DNA of 29,113 nt, taken from positions 1 to 29,113 of the IMG/VR virus record IMGVR_UViG_3300020220_000247; one strand, given 5' to 3'. Positions within the stretch are counted from its first letter, which is position 1; every line of letters begins with the position of its first letter. The stretch comes from a virus. Below are positions 13,977 to 21,411 of the stretch, in pieces. The translations under genes were made by a program, and so were the position numbers. The notes beneath the pieces are model-generated. The model had not been told where the DNA came from. It saw only the letters and a list, made by a program, of their open reading frames with translations, and ran no database searches.

Positions 13977-15203
13977 TCATTTATCCCAATTTTTCGTCGT
14001 TTGAAAATTTGCTCTCGAAAATTCAAGACGATCTACCAATTTAACAGCATTTCCCTTTTTTAAATTCACTGCTACAAATCCCTCTGGTGTAGTTGCTTTG
14101 AAGCCGTTATCTGTGCGTAAAAACGTTCCCAAACTTTTTATTTCTTGAATCTTTCTGAGTATAAGCAATTTTGCCTCAACTAGCGAATTCATCAATTGAA
14201 TTATTGCTACTAATGAAGCATAGTTGGCGCGCAAAAAACTGATCGACTGTGTTTTTTCTTTCGTCCGATTAGTTTTAGTGTCAGCTTTTTTCGCACCCAA
14301 AACAGTTTGATTTAATTCAGTTTCATATGTTCGAATAAATTGATTGACAAACAGAGGTGGTTTCTCAATGCTCTGCCCCAAACGAATTTGCGAATTCTGA
14401 AACTTCTTTAACGCAGCAACGATCTTTTGTTGAACAAGCAATTGCCCCATAAATCGTGGAGGAATTGTGTGTAACAAACGTCCCGCACCACTCAACACAT
14501 CGGTAATCTCATTGGTTTCCTGTTGAGTGAAGTTTGCGCTTCCTGTTGCATCCACAAAAGAAGCATCGCGAAACCAGACAGACTTGGTTTGCTTCAGATT
14601 TGAAATATCAACATTGAAAGAGGCTTGCATATCACTAATCGTTTTTCCCTGATAGGACGTATGAAAGATAATTCCCAGTTCAGCATCGCGCATTCGTGTC
14701 ACTAATGAGGAATTAGCAGGAACCGCATATACAATTGTGTTCGGTTGAAATGTGAAATATTTCACACCCTCAATCGTTTCAGGCTTCAGGTCCCCTTTGG
14801 TAAAAAGTAAATCACCTTGAAGAATGCCTTTAATCCCAAGTCCTGAAAGATGTCGTAGCGCAACTTTTAACTTGTCATTTAACCCAGGATTTGGGTGATT
14901 GGCATCAATATCCGCATCTGTAAAGTTGAGCTTGGATGCTTTTGCAAAGACTGACTTGGTCCCCACAAAGAACTTCTTGGTTTCTGGATCAATGCCGCAG
15001 ATAATCGCCGGTGCACCATCCCACTTCGTTGTGATGTTCACCTGACGATCTGCATCACCGGAGAGCATATCGCGCAGAGAACGAAGAAAATTAATCGCCT
15101 CACGCGCACCAGCGATGCCACGATTAAGAACTTCGTCCTCAATATGCTCAAGGTGAACATTCTTACCCTCTTTGCCCTCGGTTAAAAATTCTGTAAAGTT
15201 CAT
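13977..15203 (-). CDS. DUF6267-family protein, nucleic-acid-ligase-like
   Basis: A 408-aa protein matching, from memory, the DUF6267 proteins of T4-like phages (N-terminal HLEHIEDEVLNRGIAGAREA). Several segments resemble the nucleotidyltransferase core of DNA/RNA ligases: KWDGAPAI at 60-67 as motif I (KxDG), GILQGDLLF followed by TFQPNTIVYAVP as the motif III region, EGFVAVNL at 374-381 as motif IV, and AVKLVDR at 386-392 as motif V. A large helical insert (about 220-360) separates the last two. If the resemblance is real, K60 would carry a covalent nucleotide. A perfect T4 late promoter motif lies about 36 bases upstream of the ATG. Confidence 0.85.
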   Translation of the reverse strand: MNFTEFLTEGKEGKNVHLEHIEDEVLNRGIAGAREAINFLRSLRDMLSGDADRQVNITTKWDGAPAIICGIDPETKKFFVGTKSVFAKASKLNFTDADIDANHPNPGLNDKLKVALRHLSGLGIKGILQGDLLFTKGDLKPETIEGVKYFTFQPNTIVYAVPANSSLVTRMRDAELGIIFHTSYQGKTISDMQASFNVDISNLKQTKSVWFRDASFVDATGSANFTQQETNEITDVLSGAGRLLHTIPPRFMGQLLVQQKIVAALKKFQNSQIRLGQSIEKPPLFVNQFIRTYETELNQTVLGAKKADTKTNRTKEKTQSISFLRANYASLVAIIQLMNSLVEAKLLILRKIQEIKSLGTFLRTDNGFKATTPEGFVAVNLKKGNAVKLVDRLEFSRANFQTTKNWDK

Positions 15204-15238
15204 TGTTGCCAGCCCATACCTCTATAAATTTCTTAGAA

Positions 15239-15246
15239 TATTTATA
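15239..15246 (-). promoter_or_regulatory. T4-type late promoter motif TATAAATA
   Basis: The minus strand reads TATAAATA here, an exact match to the T4 late promoter -10 element recognised by gp55-type sigma with gp45/gp33. It overlaps the stop codon of the DNA methyltransferase and is placed so that transcription would start near 15232, giving a leader of about 29 bases for the DUF6267 gene. The correct position ahead of a gene makes chance less likely, though AT-rich sequence yields some random matches. Confidence 0.6.
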
Positions 15247-16510
15247 CTGTTAAAAATGCCTCTAGGGTACTCTTTTTGTTGAATTCATAGTCAGAACTAG
15301 ACTTACGAAAGACCCACACCGGCTCAATGAACACCTTTTCCAGTTTTTCTGCGTCAGGTCTTGCCACCATACGCATACCAATCTTCCCAATATAATTGGA
15401 TTCTGGTAATGCAGCAAAATGGTCTACCATGTCATCACACAGATTCAATCTCCCACCACTCTTTGCTTTCGGTTCAATAATATTGATCATCATAAACCCA
15501 TTTTGTCGAATTGTCGTCCATACCATCTCTGTCACTTTAAAGAAAAAATCATACTTCCAACGGTCAAATGAGTTATATCTTGACCAAGATTGGTCAGATA
15601 CCGCATCAGTATCAGACGCATACCGTTCCGTTTCAAAATACGGTGGTGATGTGAAATACAAATCAAATGTATCTGTGTACAACGACCAATTTACATCTTC
15701 TGAGGGTTTACGCCAAATCTTGACTGTCTTTTTCCCATGACATTCAAAATAATTTTCTTGCTCAATGAGTTGTGGGGTGTCACCAATAATTTTTTCATAT
15801 TCTACACATTGTTTTTTGTAGACTTCAAACACATCTGGGTTTGGATCACACCCCACATATAGTTTGGTTTTTGGTGTGCCATAAAACCCAGCCAGCCGAT
15901 CCCCCCAACCACAAGAGGTATCTAAGATGTTTTCTGCACGATGACGTTCATACAATGCTTTGGCAACTGATGGTTTGAACTGTGTTGCAGTATATGCGCC
16001 AATTCTGAATGCTTCTCGAAATACGGCATCATCAATACCACTATCTTCCATAACACCAGCTCTCCAAAAGTGCCAATTCATCTTTGCTAACTTGTCTTCA
16101 TTAGACCATATTTCCATCGGTGATTCTTCATAAATTGAACCGCACTTCATACGATTTATTTGTTGAAAATAATCGGAAATATCATTGTAATAATGTGACC
16201 TATCAATTACACCTAATGGTGTATCTTTATATTTGTAGTCATATCGTTCCGATACAACATCAAAGTCTTTGTATAACGTTTCCATCGATGTGTTATAGAA
16301 CTCATAAAACAACTCACACATATCTTGTTTGGAAATTATTTTCAATGGAAACTCAGTGCCCACTTTTATTATAAAAGAAGCTAAAGAATCTCTGATGTCA
16401 TCTTTCTCATACTTACTAATCAGCGCATTCCATTCTTCTTTTGTTAGATTAGGAATTTTTCTTTGATCTTGATGCTGACCAAAATAATCTACTATCTCAC
16501 TTAATATCAT
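15242..16510 (-). CDS. DNA methyltransferase (N6-adenine/N4-cytosine type)
   Basis: A 422-aa protein. The catalytic motif IV is TSPPYF (287-292), typical of amino-methylating DNA methyltransferases, and the SAM-binding region is ILDTSCGWGDRLAGFYG (195-211) with VGCDPNPD (219-226). The N-terminal 150 residues are a separate helical region with no motif I recognise. It may protect phage DNA from restriction or change promoter activity. No restriction endonuclease is seen nearby, so it looks like an orphan methyltransferase. The target site cannot be read from sequence. Confidence 0.88.
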   Translation of the reverse strand: MILSEIVDYFGQHQDQRKIPNLTKEEWNALISKYEKDDIRDSLASFIIKVGTEFPLKIISKQDMCELFYEFYNTSMETLYKDFDVVSERYDYKYKDTPLGVIDRSHYYNDISDYFQQINRMKCGSIYEESPMEIWSNEDKLAKMNWHFWRAGVMEDSGIDDAVFREAFRIGAYTATQFKPSVAKALYERHRAENILDTSCGWGDRLAGFYGTPKTKLYVGCDPNPDVFEVYKKQCVEYEKIIGDTPQLIEQENYFECHGKKTVKIWRKPSEDVNWSLYTDTFDLYFTSPPYFETERYASDTDAVSDQSWSRYNSFDRWKYDFFFKVTEMVWTTIRQNGFMMINIIEPKAKSGGRLNLCDDMVDHFAALPESNYIGKIGMRMVARPDAEKLEKVFIEPVWVFRKSSSDYEFNKKSTLEAFLTV

Positions 16511-16543
16511 CTTTGCACACCAACGACCTTATTCTTTGTGCGC

Positions 16544-16560
16544 ATGTTTAGTTTAAACAT
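16544..16560. repeat. Perfect 7-bp palindrome at a gene end
   Basis: ATGTTTA-GTT-TAAACAT is a perfect inverted repeat with a 3-base spacer, sitting across the stop codon of the 2OG-Fe(II) oxygenase gene in the 42-base gap before the DNA methyltransferase. It may be a weak hairpin or an operator-like site; there is no U-tract on the transcribed side, so a terminator is unlikely. Confidence 0.45.
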
Positions 16561-17128
16561 AATGCAGATAAGTGCCAATAATATACTTGGTCTCACTAAT
16601 GGGTTTGGTCCCCGCATGAGGGAACATCCAGAGCGGCGGAAACATCAATAAAGTACCTTGTAGGGGTTTAACAATTCTCGTTGATCCATCATGAGATAAA
16701 TCAGGAAACACCGTTTCACCCCCCACATCAACGGTATTCAAGTACCAAAAGCAGACCAAAAATCGTCGGGCGGATGAATGATCACCTACATCCACATGCA
16801 ATTGAAATTCTTCACCGGTCTGAGGACGATAGCGTTTAAGACGAATCTGTTCAAATCCATATTGTTCTGGAAACTGTCGTAAATTAAGACTGAGATCCTT
16901 ACAATACTGAGGAATCATATCTATTGTCTTATTCACCAATAAATCATGAATATCCTTCCACGTTGGAACAACACTAATGTTAATCTCCGTGAATGACCGA
17001 TGCCCCGCTAAGAACACCTGCTGTTGGTGTTCTGAATCACTCTCAAATCGCTCAATAATACGAGCACAAACATCCGACTCCAGTGACTGCGAATACTCAC
17101 ACACAAAATCATTTAATGTTCTCATCAT
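16553..17128 (-). CDS. 2-oxoglutarate/Fe(II)-dependent oxygenase (prolyl hydroxylase-like)
   Basis: A 191-aa protein with all iron and cosubstrate ligands of the 2OG-Fe(II) superfamily: HVD at 111-113, the distal histidine in FPHAGTKP (H171) and the basic 2OG-binding residue in KYIIGTY (K181). The fold order matches prolyl 4-hydroxylase-like enzymes common in T4-like marine phages. The substrate may be protein, nucleobase or glycan and is unknown. Two ATGs in a row (17128, 17125) are possible starts. The gene begins 10 bases after the outer-membrane-like protein. Confidence 0.9.
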   Translation of the reverse strand: MMRTLNDFVCEYSQSLESDVCARIIERFESDSEHQQQVFLAGHRSFTEINISVVPTWKDIHDLLVNKTIDMIPQYCKDLSLNLRQFPEQYGFEQIRLKRYRPQTGEEFQLHVDVGDHSSARRFLVCFWYLNTVDVGGETVFPDLSHDGSTRIVKPLQGTLLMFPPLWMFPHAGTKPISETKYIIGTYLHYV

Positions 17129-17138
17129 ATACTGATGC

Positions 17139-18002
17139 TCATTTCAGCCATTTAAATTCATAGCGCATTTGAATCGCTATGTATTTCTGAATCAGCCCAT
17201 TTTGGTCGAGCGGTATGTCCTGTTCATGTAACACAGACAGTTCGTAATTATTCCATCGCAGAGCGAGACCGATTATCCAGTCTAACTCAGTTGGGGTAAA
17301 CATGTTGCTTTTTGTCCGATCAGTTAACCAGTTGGTGTCGAAAAAAATGATGACTTGGTTTTTATATAGATCAAGATCACCATGTGCAACATAGCGAAAA
17401 AGAGCTTGCCCAGTATTGTCGGGACGGGCAAAATGATTTTCATTATAAAACAACCAGCCGTTACCCATGTAAAAGGTTAAGTTCTGATTAGGAAATCGTT
17501 GTCGCCACCAATCATATTGATTACTTGGTGTGAAGTTAAAATTGACAAGTACGTCTGCGTAAGTCTGCTTGATGCCTTTCCTGTCCAATGGCACGTCTTG
17601 TTCATATTGTACTCGCCAATTCCATTGCCGAGCGGTTCCGGTGAAGGTGAAAATCTTAGTCCATTCGGAAAGCTCGATAAAACCATTCCCACGATCTGAG
17701 AAAAAGTTTTGATCTGTATAGAACTGCAGATAGTCGCCAATAAGATCGGTTTCTAGGTGAATCATATACCGCATTCCTATCAGTCCGCTGTTGTCGGGAC
17801 GTGAGGCAAAGGTTGGGTTGTATGGATACGTCGCAGTTAGTAGATAACCTTTCAACCAAGTGGCACTCTCGTCTAGTTGATCGTTTAGTGTAGGAAGTGG
17901 ACGGCCGTGTTTTTCCATCGCCTCTAGAGGAGAGGGGCACAACAGCAGCAGAAAAATTATTACCAGCGTTTTCAATAACGGCAAATATTTACTAATAATC
18001 AT
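17139..18002 (-). CDS. Signal-peptide beta-barrel-like outer membrane protein
   Basis: A 287-aa protein with a clear signal peptide (Lys near the start, then LVIIFLLLLC, cleavage predicted after LEA at residue 28). The mature part has alternating aromatic/hydrophobic strands and ends in a hydrophobic/aromatic strand, suggesting a small outer-membrane beta-barrel. It is an internal duplication: residues about 49-157 and 177-283 share RPDN(S/T)G, then TDxNxxxDR, then EQD(V/I)PLD followed by a Gln-Tyr strand. It has no T4 counterpart. The ATG overlaps the helicase stop by one base (TAATG) and has no clear ribosome binding site. It resembles bacterial outer-membrane proteins more than phage ones. 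The role (superinfection exclusion, porin or host surface change) is unknown. Confidence 0.8.
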   Translation of the reverse strand: MIISKYLPLLKTLVIIFLLLLCPSPLEAMEKHGRPLPTLNDQLDESATWLKGYLLTATYPYNPTFASRPDNSGLIGMRYMIHLETDLIGDYLQFYTDQNFFSDRGNGFIELSEWTKIFTFTGTARQWNWRVQYEQDVPLDRKGIKQTYADVLVNFNFTPSNQYDWWRQRFPNQNLTFYMGNGWLFYNENHFARPDNTGQALFRYVAHGDLDLYKNQVIIFFDTNWLTDRTKSNMFTPTELDWIIGLALRWNNYELSVLHEQDIPLDQNGLIQKYIAIQMRYEFKWLK

Positions 18003-19384
18003 TATACAATCAATGTCGAATATCGATTTGACTTTTTCTGATCTTCCTGCGCATCTTTATTATCTTTTCCTGAATCACTTAACTGTTGTGCTGAGTGTTC
18101 CACATCATAGAGTTTCATTTTCGCACGATCTACTCCAACCACAAACCGTTTATTGATGGTGGGATCACCATATCGATTTTTCAACTGTTTGACCATCATT
18201 TGATTGAGTTGTTCTAATTCTTCTGTGACAATCAGGGCAAACATAAAATCGGCTGTGGCTGGCAATCCAAACGATTCACTGGTGTCTGTTAAATCTGGAT
18301 CAGAATTTGCGAATCCGCTTCGTGTGGTTTGTGTTGCACTCATCAACGGAACGGCAAACTCCACTGCTAGTCCACGCAATTCTTCCGCGATACACTTGAT
18401 GTAGGTATAGGAATTGATCGTGGCACCAGGCTTGACGCGAGATGAGGTGCAAATGTTGATATAGTCCACAAAAATAATATCAGGGCGAAAATTCTTTTTC
18501 AATTGTAGTTCATTGATCAACGCACGAAAATGGAGCACCGAGGCTGAGGCGGTTGGATATTCTTTGATAATAAGCTTTCCGTGTGTTCGCGAGCGTAAGG
18601 ATTGAAACTTGCGTTCATAATCTGCTTTGGAAATCTTCTTTAATGTATTCAAATCCAAATTCAAAAGATTTGCGTCAATTCGTTCTGCAATACGTTCTTC
18701 TGCCATCTCTAGCGTGATATACAAGACATTGTATCCCGCCGAAAGACACGCAGAAGTCATATGACACATGACCAAACTTTTTCCAACATTGGTTCCACCC
18801 AACGCAACATTTAATGTCTTTTTTGGTAATCCACCTCCAGTAATTCGATTAAAGAAATCAAGATCAAATGGAATACGTTCCTCTTTCTTATGATAAAACT
18901 CATATCGTTGATCCGATTGTTCAATATAATCGTGCCCCACGTGTGGATCAAACGACACACCCAGAGCTTTCTTGAGTAACTCAGGAATTTCACCCTTTGC
19001 GCGGCGATCTTTCTTGTTCTCAAGAATCGCGACTGATTCTAATACTGCGTTGTAAACTGCTTTGTCCTGACAGAACGATTCGGTTTGAGCAATCAACCAA
19101 TCACGATTCGTCTCGTCTTGACGATGTTCGTGTAGGGTTGAGAGGAGATCCAAAATGTGTTGAAGCTCATCCTCTCTGAATTGCGTCTGCTCCGTAATGG
19201 AGATAATCAAAGCTTCATAAGTAGGTGTAGTTTTGTATTTCTCTAGAAAGTTCGCAATAATCTGAAATAAAACCTTTTCAGACTTTTCAAGAAAATAGTC
19301 TTCTTTGAGAAACGGCAAAACTTTTCGCGAGTAAGATTCATCAAACGCTAAGTGGCGCAGAATAATGTGTTCGAGACGAGTCAT
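18002..19384 (-). CDS. 41: Replicative DNA helicase, DnaB family (T4 gp41)
   Basis: Hexameric 5'-3' helicase that unwinds DNA at the phage fork and partners with the gp61-type primase encoded at 717-1745. The 460-aa product begins like T4 gp41 (EHIILRHLAFDESYSRKVLP), and residues 196-203 (GGTNVGKS) are the Walker A motif. ITLEMAEERIAERIDAN follows at about 223, and PDIIFVDYINI is Walker B. The start is fixed by AAGGAG 6 bases before the ATG at 19384; the in-frame extension to 19423 would overlap the upstream gene further. It is preceded by UvsX and a small protein, the usual T4-like order. Confidence 0.95.
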   Translation of the reverse strand: MTRLEHIILRHLAFDESYSRKVLPFLKEDYFLEKSEKVLFQIIANFLEKYKTTPTYEALIISITEQTQFREDELQHILDLLSTLHEHRQDETNRDWLIAQTESFCQDKAVYNAVLESVAILENKKDRRAKGEIPELLKKALGVSFDPHVGHDYIEQSDQRYEFYHKKEERIPFDLDFFNRITGGGLPKKTLNVALGGTNVGKSLVMCHMTSACLSAGYNVLYITLEMAEERIAERIDANLLNLDLNTLKKISKADYERKFQSLRSRTHGKLIIKEYPTASASVLHFRALINELQLKKNFRPDIIFVDYINICTSSRVKPGATINSYTYIKCIAEELRGLAVEFAVPLMSATQTTRSGFANSDPDLTDTSESFGLPATADFMFALIVTEELEQLNQMMVKQLKNRYGDPTINKRFVVGVDRAKMKLYDVEHSAQQLSDSGKDNKDAQEDQKKSNRYSTLIV

Positions 19385-19676
19385 GCAACTCCTTGTTATC
19401 AAGTAAGGAACAGAGAATATCACCCGCTGTCGTATGAAATTCTTGAGTATACCCTATAAATGAGGGGTCTGTCAAGATTTCTGTAGCAAAATGTAATGTC
19501 GCAAACCCCTCCGATTCTGTTAGATAGGACCACCGATAGCGATAACACATACCCGAAAACGGTCCAGTAAGCACTTCAATCGATTGCCCAGTTTCATCCT
19601 CAGTAATACGATAATCTTTATTCAGAATTTTCTTCGGTGTTGTAGCGTGGGAGAATCGATCCGTAAGCCACTTCAT
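19341..19676 (-). CDS. Small conserved protein between UvsX and helicase
   Basis: Fills the 230-base space between the UvsX stop (19618) and the helicase start (19384), overlapping both. The visible domain (TGPFSGMCYRYRWSYL, SEGFATLHFATEI, then TTAGDILCSLLDNKEL) recalls the small proteins that commonly sit at this place in T4-like cyanophages, with a GPF...Y strand pair followed by a GDIL helix. The start is uncertain: the ATG at 19676 has no clear ribosome binding site and overlaps UvsX by 59 bases, and a non-ATG start nearer 19620 is possible. The frame stays open further into UvsX but that part is likely not translated. Function is unknown. Confidence 0.7.
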   Translation of the reverse strand: MKWLTDRFSHATTPKKILNKDYRITEDETGQSIEVLTGPFSGMCYRYRWSYLTESEGFATLHFATEILTDPSFIGYTQEFHTTAGDILCSLLDNKELHDSSRTHYSAPLSV

Positions 19677-20652
19677 ACCGTTTGCGAATATAATTTTCAA
19701 ATGCTTCATCTTCAAGAATGTCCTTCCAAAATTCTGTTGTTTGTGTGTTTTCAAAACGAACCTTGGATTTTTCACCCCTTTTCTGGTACCACCCAGGAGA
19801 CGGCTTGGTGACAAATTCACCCTCAATCGCTACTTCCAATAATCCTGAATACTGTTGAATCCCACCCTCAAAAGATACAGTAATTGGAATTTTAGATTTT
19901 TCACGGACAAAGCGCGATTTTTCAATATTAATCACAAAATTATATCCAGTGAGTTCTGTGCCATTTTTATCCTGCTGGCGACCGATGACCCAGACAGTAT
20001 CAGACGAATACATCACACCTGTACCCCCAGAGACAATATCTTTGGGATACAATCCAATCTCTTTATAAGTATGATTGACGATCAACATCGGAATATCTTT
20101 AATACGAAGATGTGGCGTTACCATTCGACACAAAGACTTCACGGCTTTGGCGCGAGTCATATCAGCCACACTTTTGCCCTCTAGTGCATCCTCCACTTCT
20201 TTCTTAGAAGCAAGATTCCCAAGCGAGTCCACGATAATTATCACTCTGGTTTTTGATTGAATGCCCTCCAGTTGTTTCATAATATCGTGCTTGAGTTGTT
20301 CTACATCCGTAATGGGTGTATGAAATACTCGTTCAGTATCTATACCAAACGTCTTGAAGTATCCCTGTGGCGAACCAAATTCAGAATCATAAAACAAAAT
20401 GACACTATCCTCATACTTCTTTTGATAGGCTGCGCCCATGAGAAGGGCAAAGCACGTTTTAAAGTGTTTTGGAGGACCAGCAAAAACTGTCAGACCAGGT
20501 GTCAATCCACCCCCCAACCGTCCAGACAATGCCACGTTTATCATCGGGACATCCGTTTGGATCATATCATGATCGGTGAAAAATTTTGATGTGGATAAGA
20601 CGGACGCAGCATCAATGGTGGTATTTTTCTTGAATTGATCAAGAAGATTCAT
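19618..20652 (-). CDS. uvsX: RecA-like recombinase UvsX
   Basis: Strand-exchange protein for recombination-dependent replication and repair in T4-like phages. The 344-aa product has Walker A GPPKHFKT (59-66), Walker B in VIIIVDSLGNL (137-147), and the MINVALSGRLGGGLTPGL N-terminal core. The C-terminal tail is charged and rich in Glu/Asn, as in other UvsX proteins. AGGAA about 8 bases before the ATG supports the start. It lies between the membrane coiled-coil gene and the small gene that precedes the helicase, matching the T4 layout. Confidence 0.95.
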   Translation of the reverse strand: MNLLDQFKKNTTIDAASVLSTSKFFTDHDMIQTDVPMINVALSGRLGGGLTPGLTVFAGPPKHFKTCFALLMGAAYQKKYEDSVILFYDSEFGSPQGYFKTFGIDTERVFHTPITDVEQLKHDIMKQLEGIQSKTRVIIIVDSLGNLASKKEVEDALEGKSVADMTRAKAVKSLCRMVTPHLRIKDIPMLIVNHTYKEIGLYPKDIVSGGTGVMYSSDTVWVIGRQQDKNGTELTGYNFVINIEKSRFVREKSKIPITVSFEGGIQQYSGLLEVAIEGEFVTKPSPGWYQKRGEKSKVRFENTQTTEFWKDILEDEAFENYIRKRYEVAYGSILPRYNTEENSE

Positions 20653-20664
20653 ACGGTATTCCTC

Positions 20665-21411
20665 TCAATGAAATGTAACAATATTTGATTTCGGAACTAA
20701 TATACTTGATTCTACACTCGATGAGGGGGTAAAATCAAATTTTTCTTTGTGTAACAATCCCATATTTACAGCAATCAGTAACAAAATAGCCAGCGGATCA
20801 AAAACCACAATAATCATAAGAATAACCACTCGCACCGCTTTGTCGATAAAAGTTGACTCGGCTCGATCATACAGAAGTTCTGCCACATATCGAATAGGTC
20901 CAATTTCTGCCATTAGTTTATTTTCGGATTGCTTGAGTGGTAATTTGGCTGTACCAATATTCTCTAGTTGTTTTTGAATGCGTTGAAGTTCACGCGATTC
21001 TTGTGGAGTCGGGCCCTCAGGACGCTCTGTCTGTTTCAATACAAAATTCATGCGTTTCTGTAACAGTTGTTCTCGCGCTTCCAACGATTGAATTTGAATC
21101 GTCGTAGAGGATGTGACCGAAACTGTTTGAAGATGGGCAGATGATAGAAATCCAAAAATACCCATAGAGGTAATTAACATCAAAATAAGAACAGCACCAG
21201 TAAAATAACTTTTCAAGACCCAATGAATCTGTGTCCAATTACGATAGAGCCAAGATGCTGTCACTAGTTTGGCAAGTTCCAGTGTCGATCCCATAATGAC
21301 AATTGACCAAAATGCACCAGGAAAAATCTGAACCAAACCTAGCACTGAATAATACGCAGCTACACTAGAGAGTAGAATAGCAGTGACAAATAATATCACT
21401 AAGAAAATCAT
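20665..21411 (-). CDS. Membrane protein with central coiled coil
   Basis: A 248-aa protein. Hydrophobic segments lie at about 1-24, 30-50, 69-90 and 193-222, with a charged helical coiled coil at about 100-175 that contains ERPEGPTPQESRELQRIQKQ. The segment GSTLELAKLVTASWLYRNW and the MLITSMGIFGFLSSAHL stretch resemble a membrane protein I recall from many T4-like marine phages, usually left unnamed. The loop lies on one side of the membrane between segments three and four. It overlaps the polymerase start by ATGA and has AAGGA 8 bases before its own start. A role at the membrane during replication is only a guess. Confidence 0.8.
   Translation of the reverse strand: MIFLVILFVTAILLSSVAAYYSVLGLVQIFPGAFWSIVIMGSTLELAKLVTASWLYRNWTQIHWVLKSYFTGAVLILMLITSMGIFGFLSSAHLQTVSVTSSTTIQIQSLEAREQLLQKRMNFVLKQTERPEGPTPQESRELQRIQKQLENIGTAKLPLKQSENKLMAEIGPIRYVAELLYDRAESTFIDKAVRVVILMIIVVFDPLAILLLIAVNMGLLHKEKFDFTPSSSVESSILVPKSNIVTFH

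Noticed and set aside
17139-18002. Lipoprotein reading of the signal peptide (Cys at residue 22)
   Set aside because: The residues before the Cys (LLLL) do not form a convincing lipobox; a cleavage after LEA fits better.
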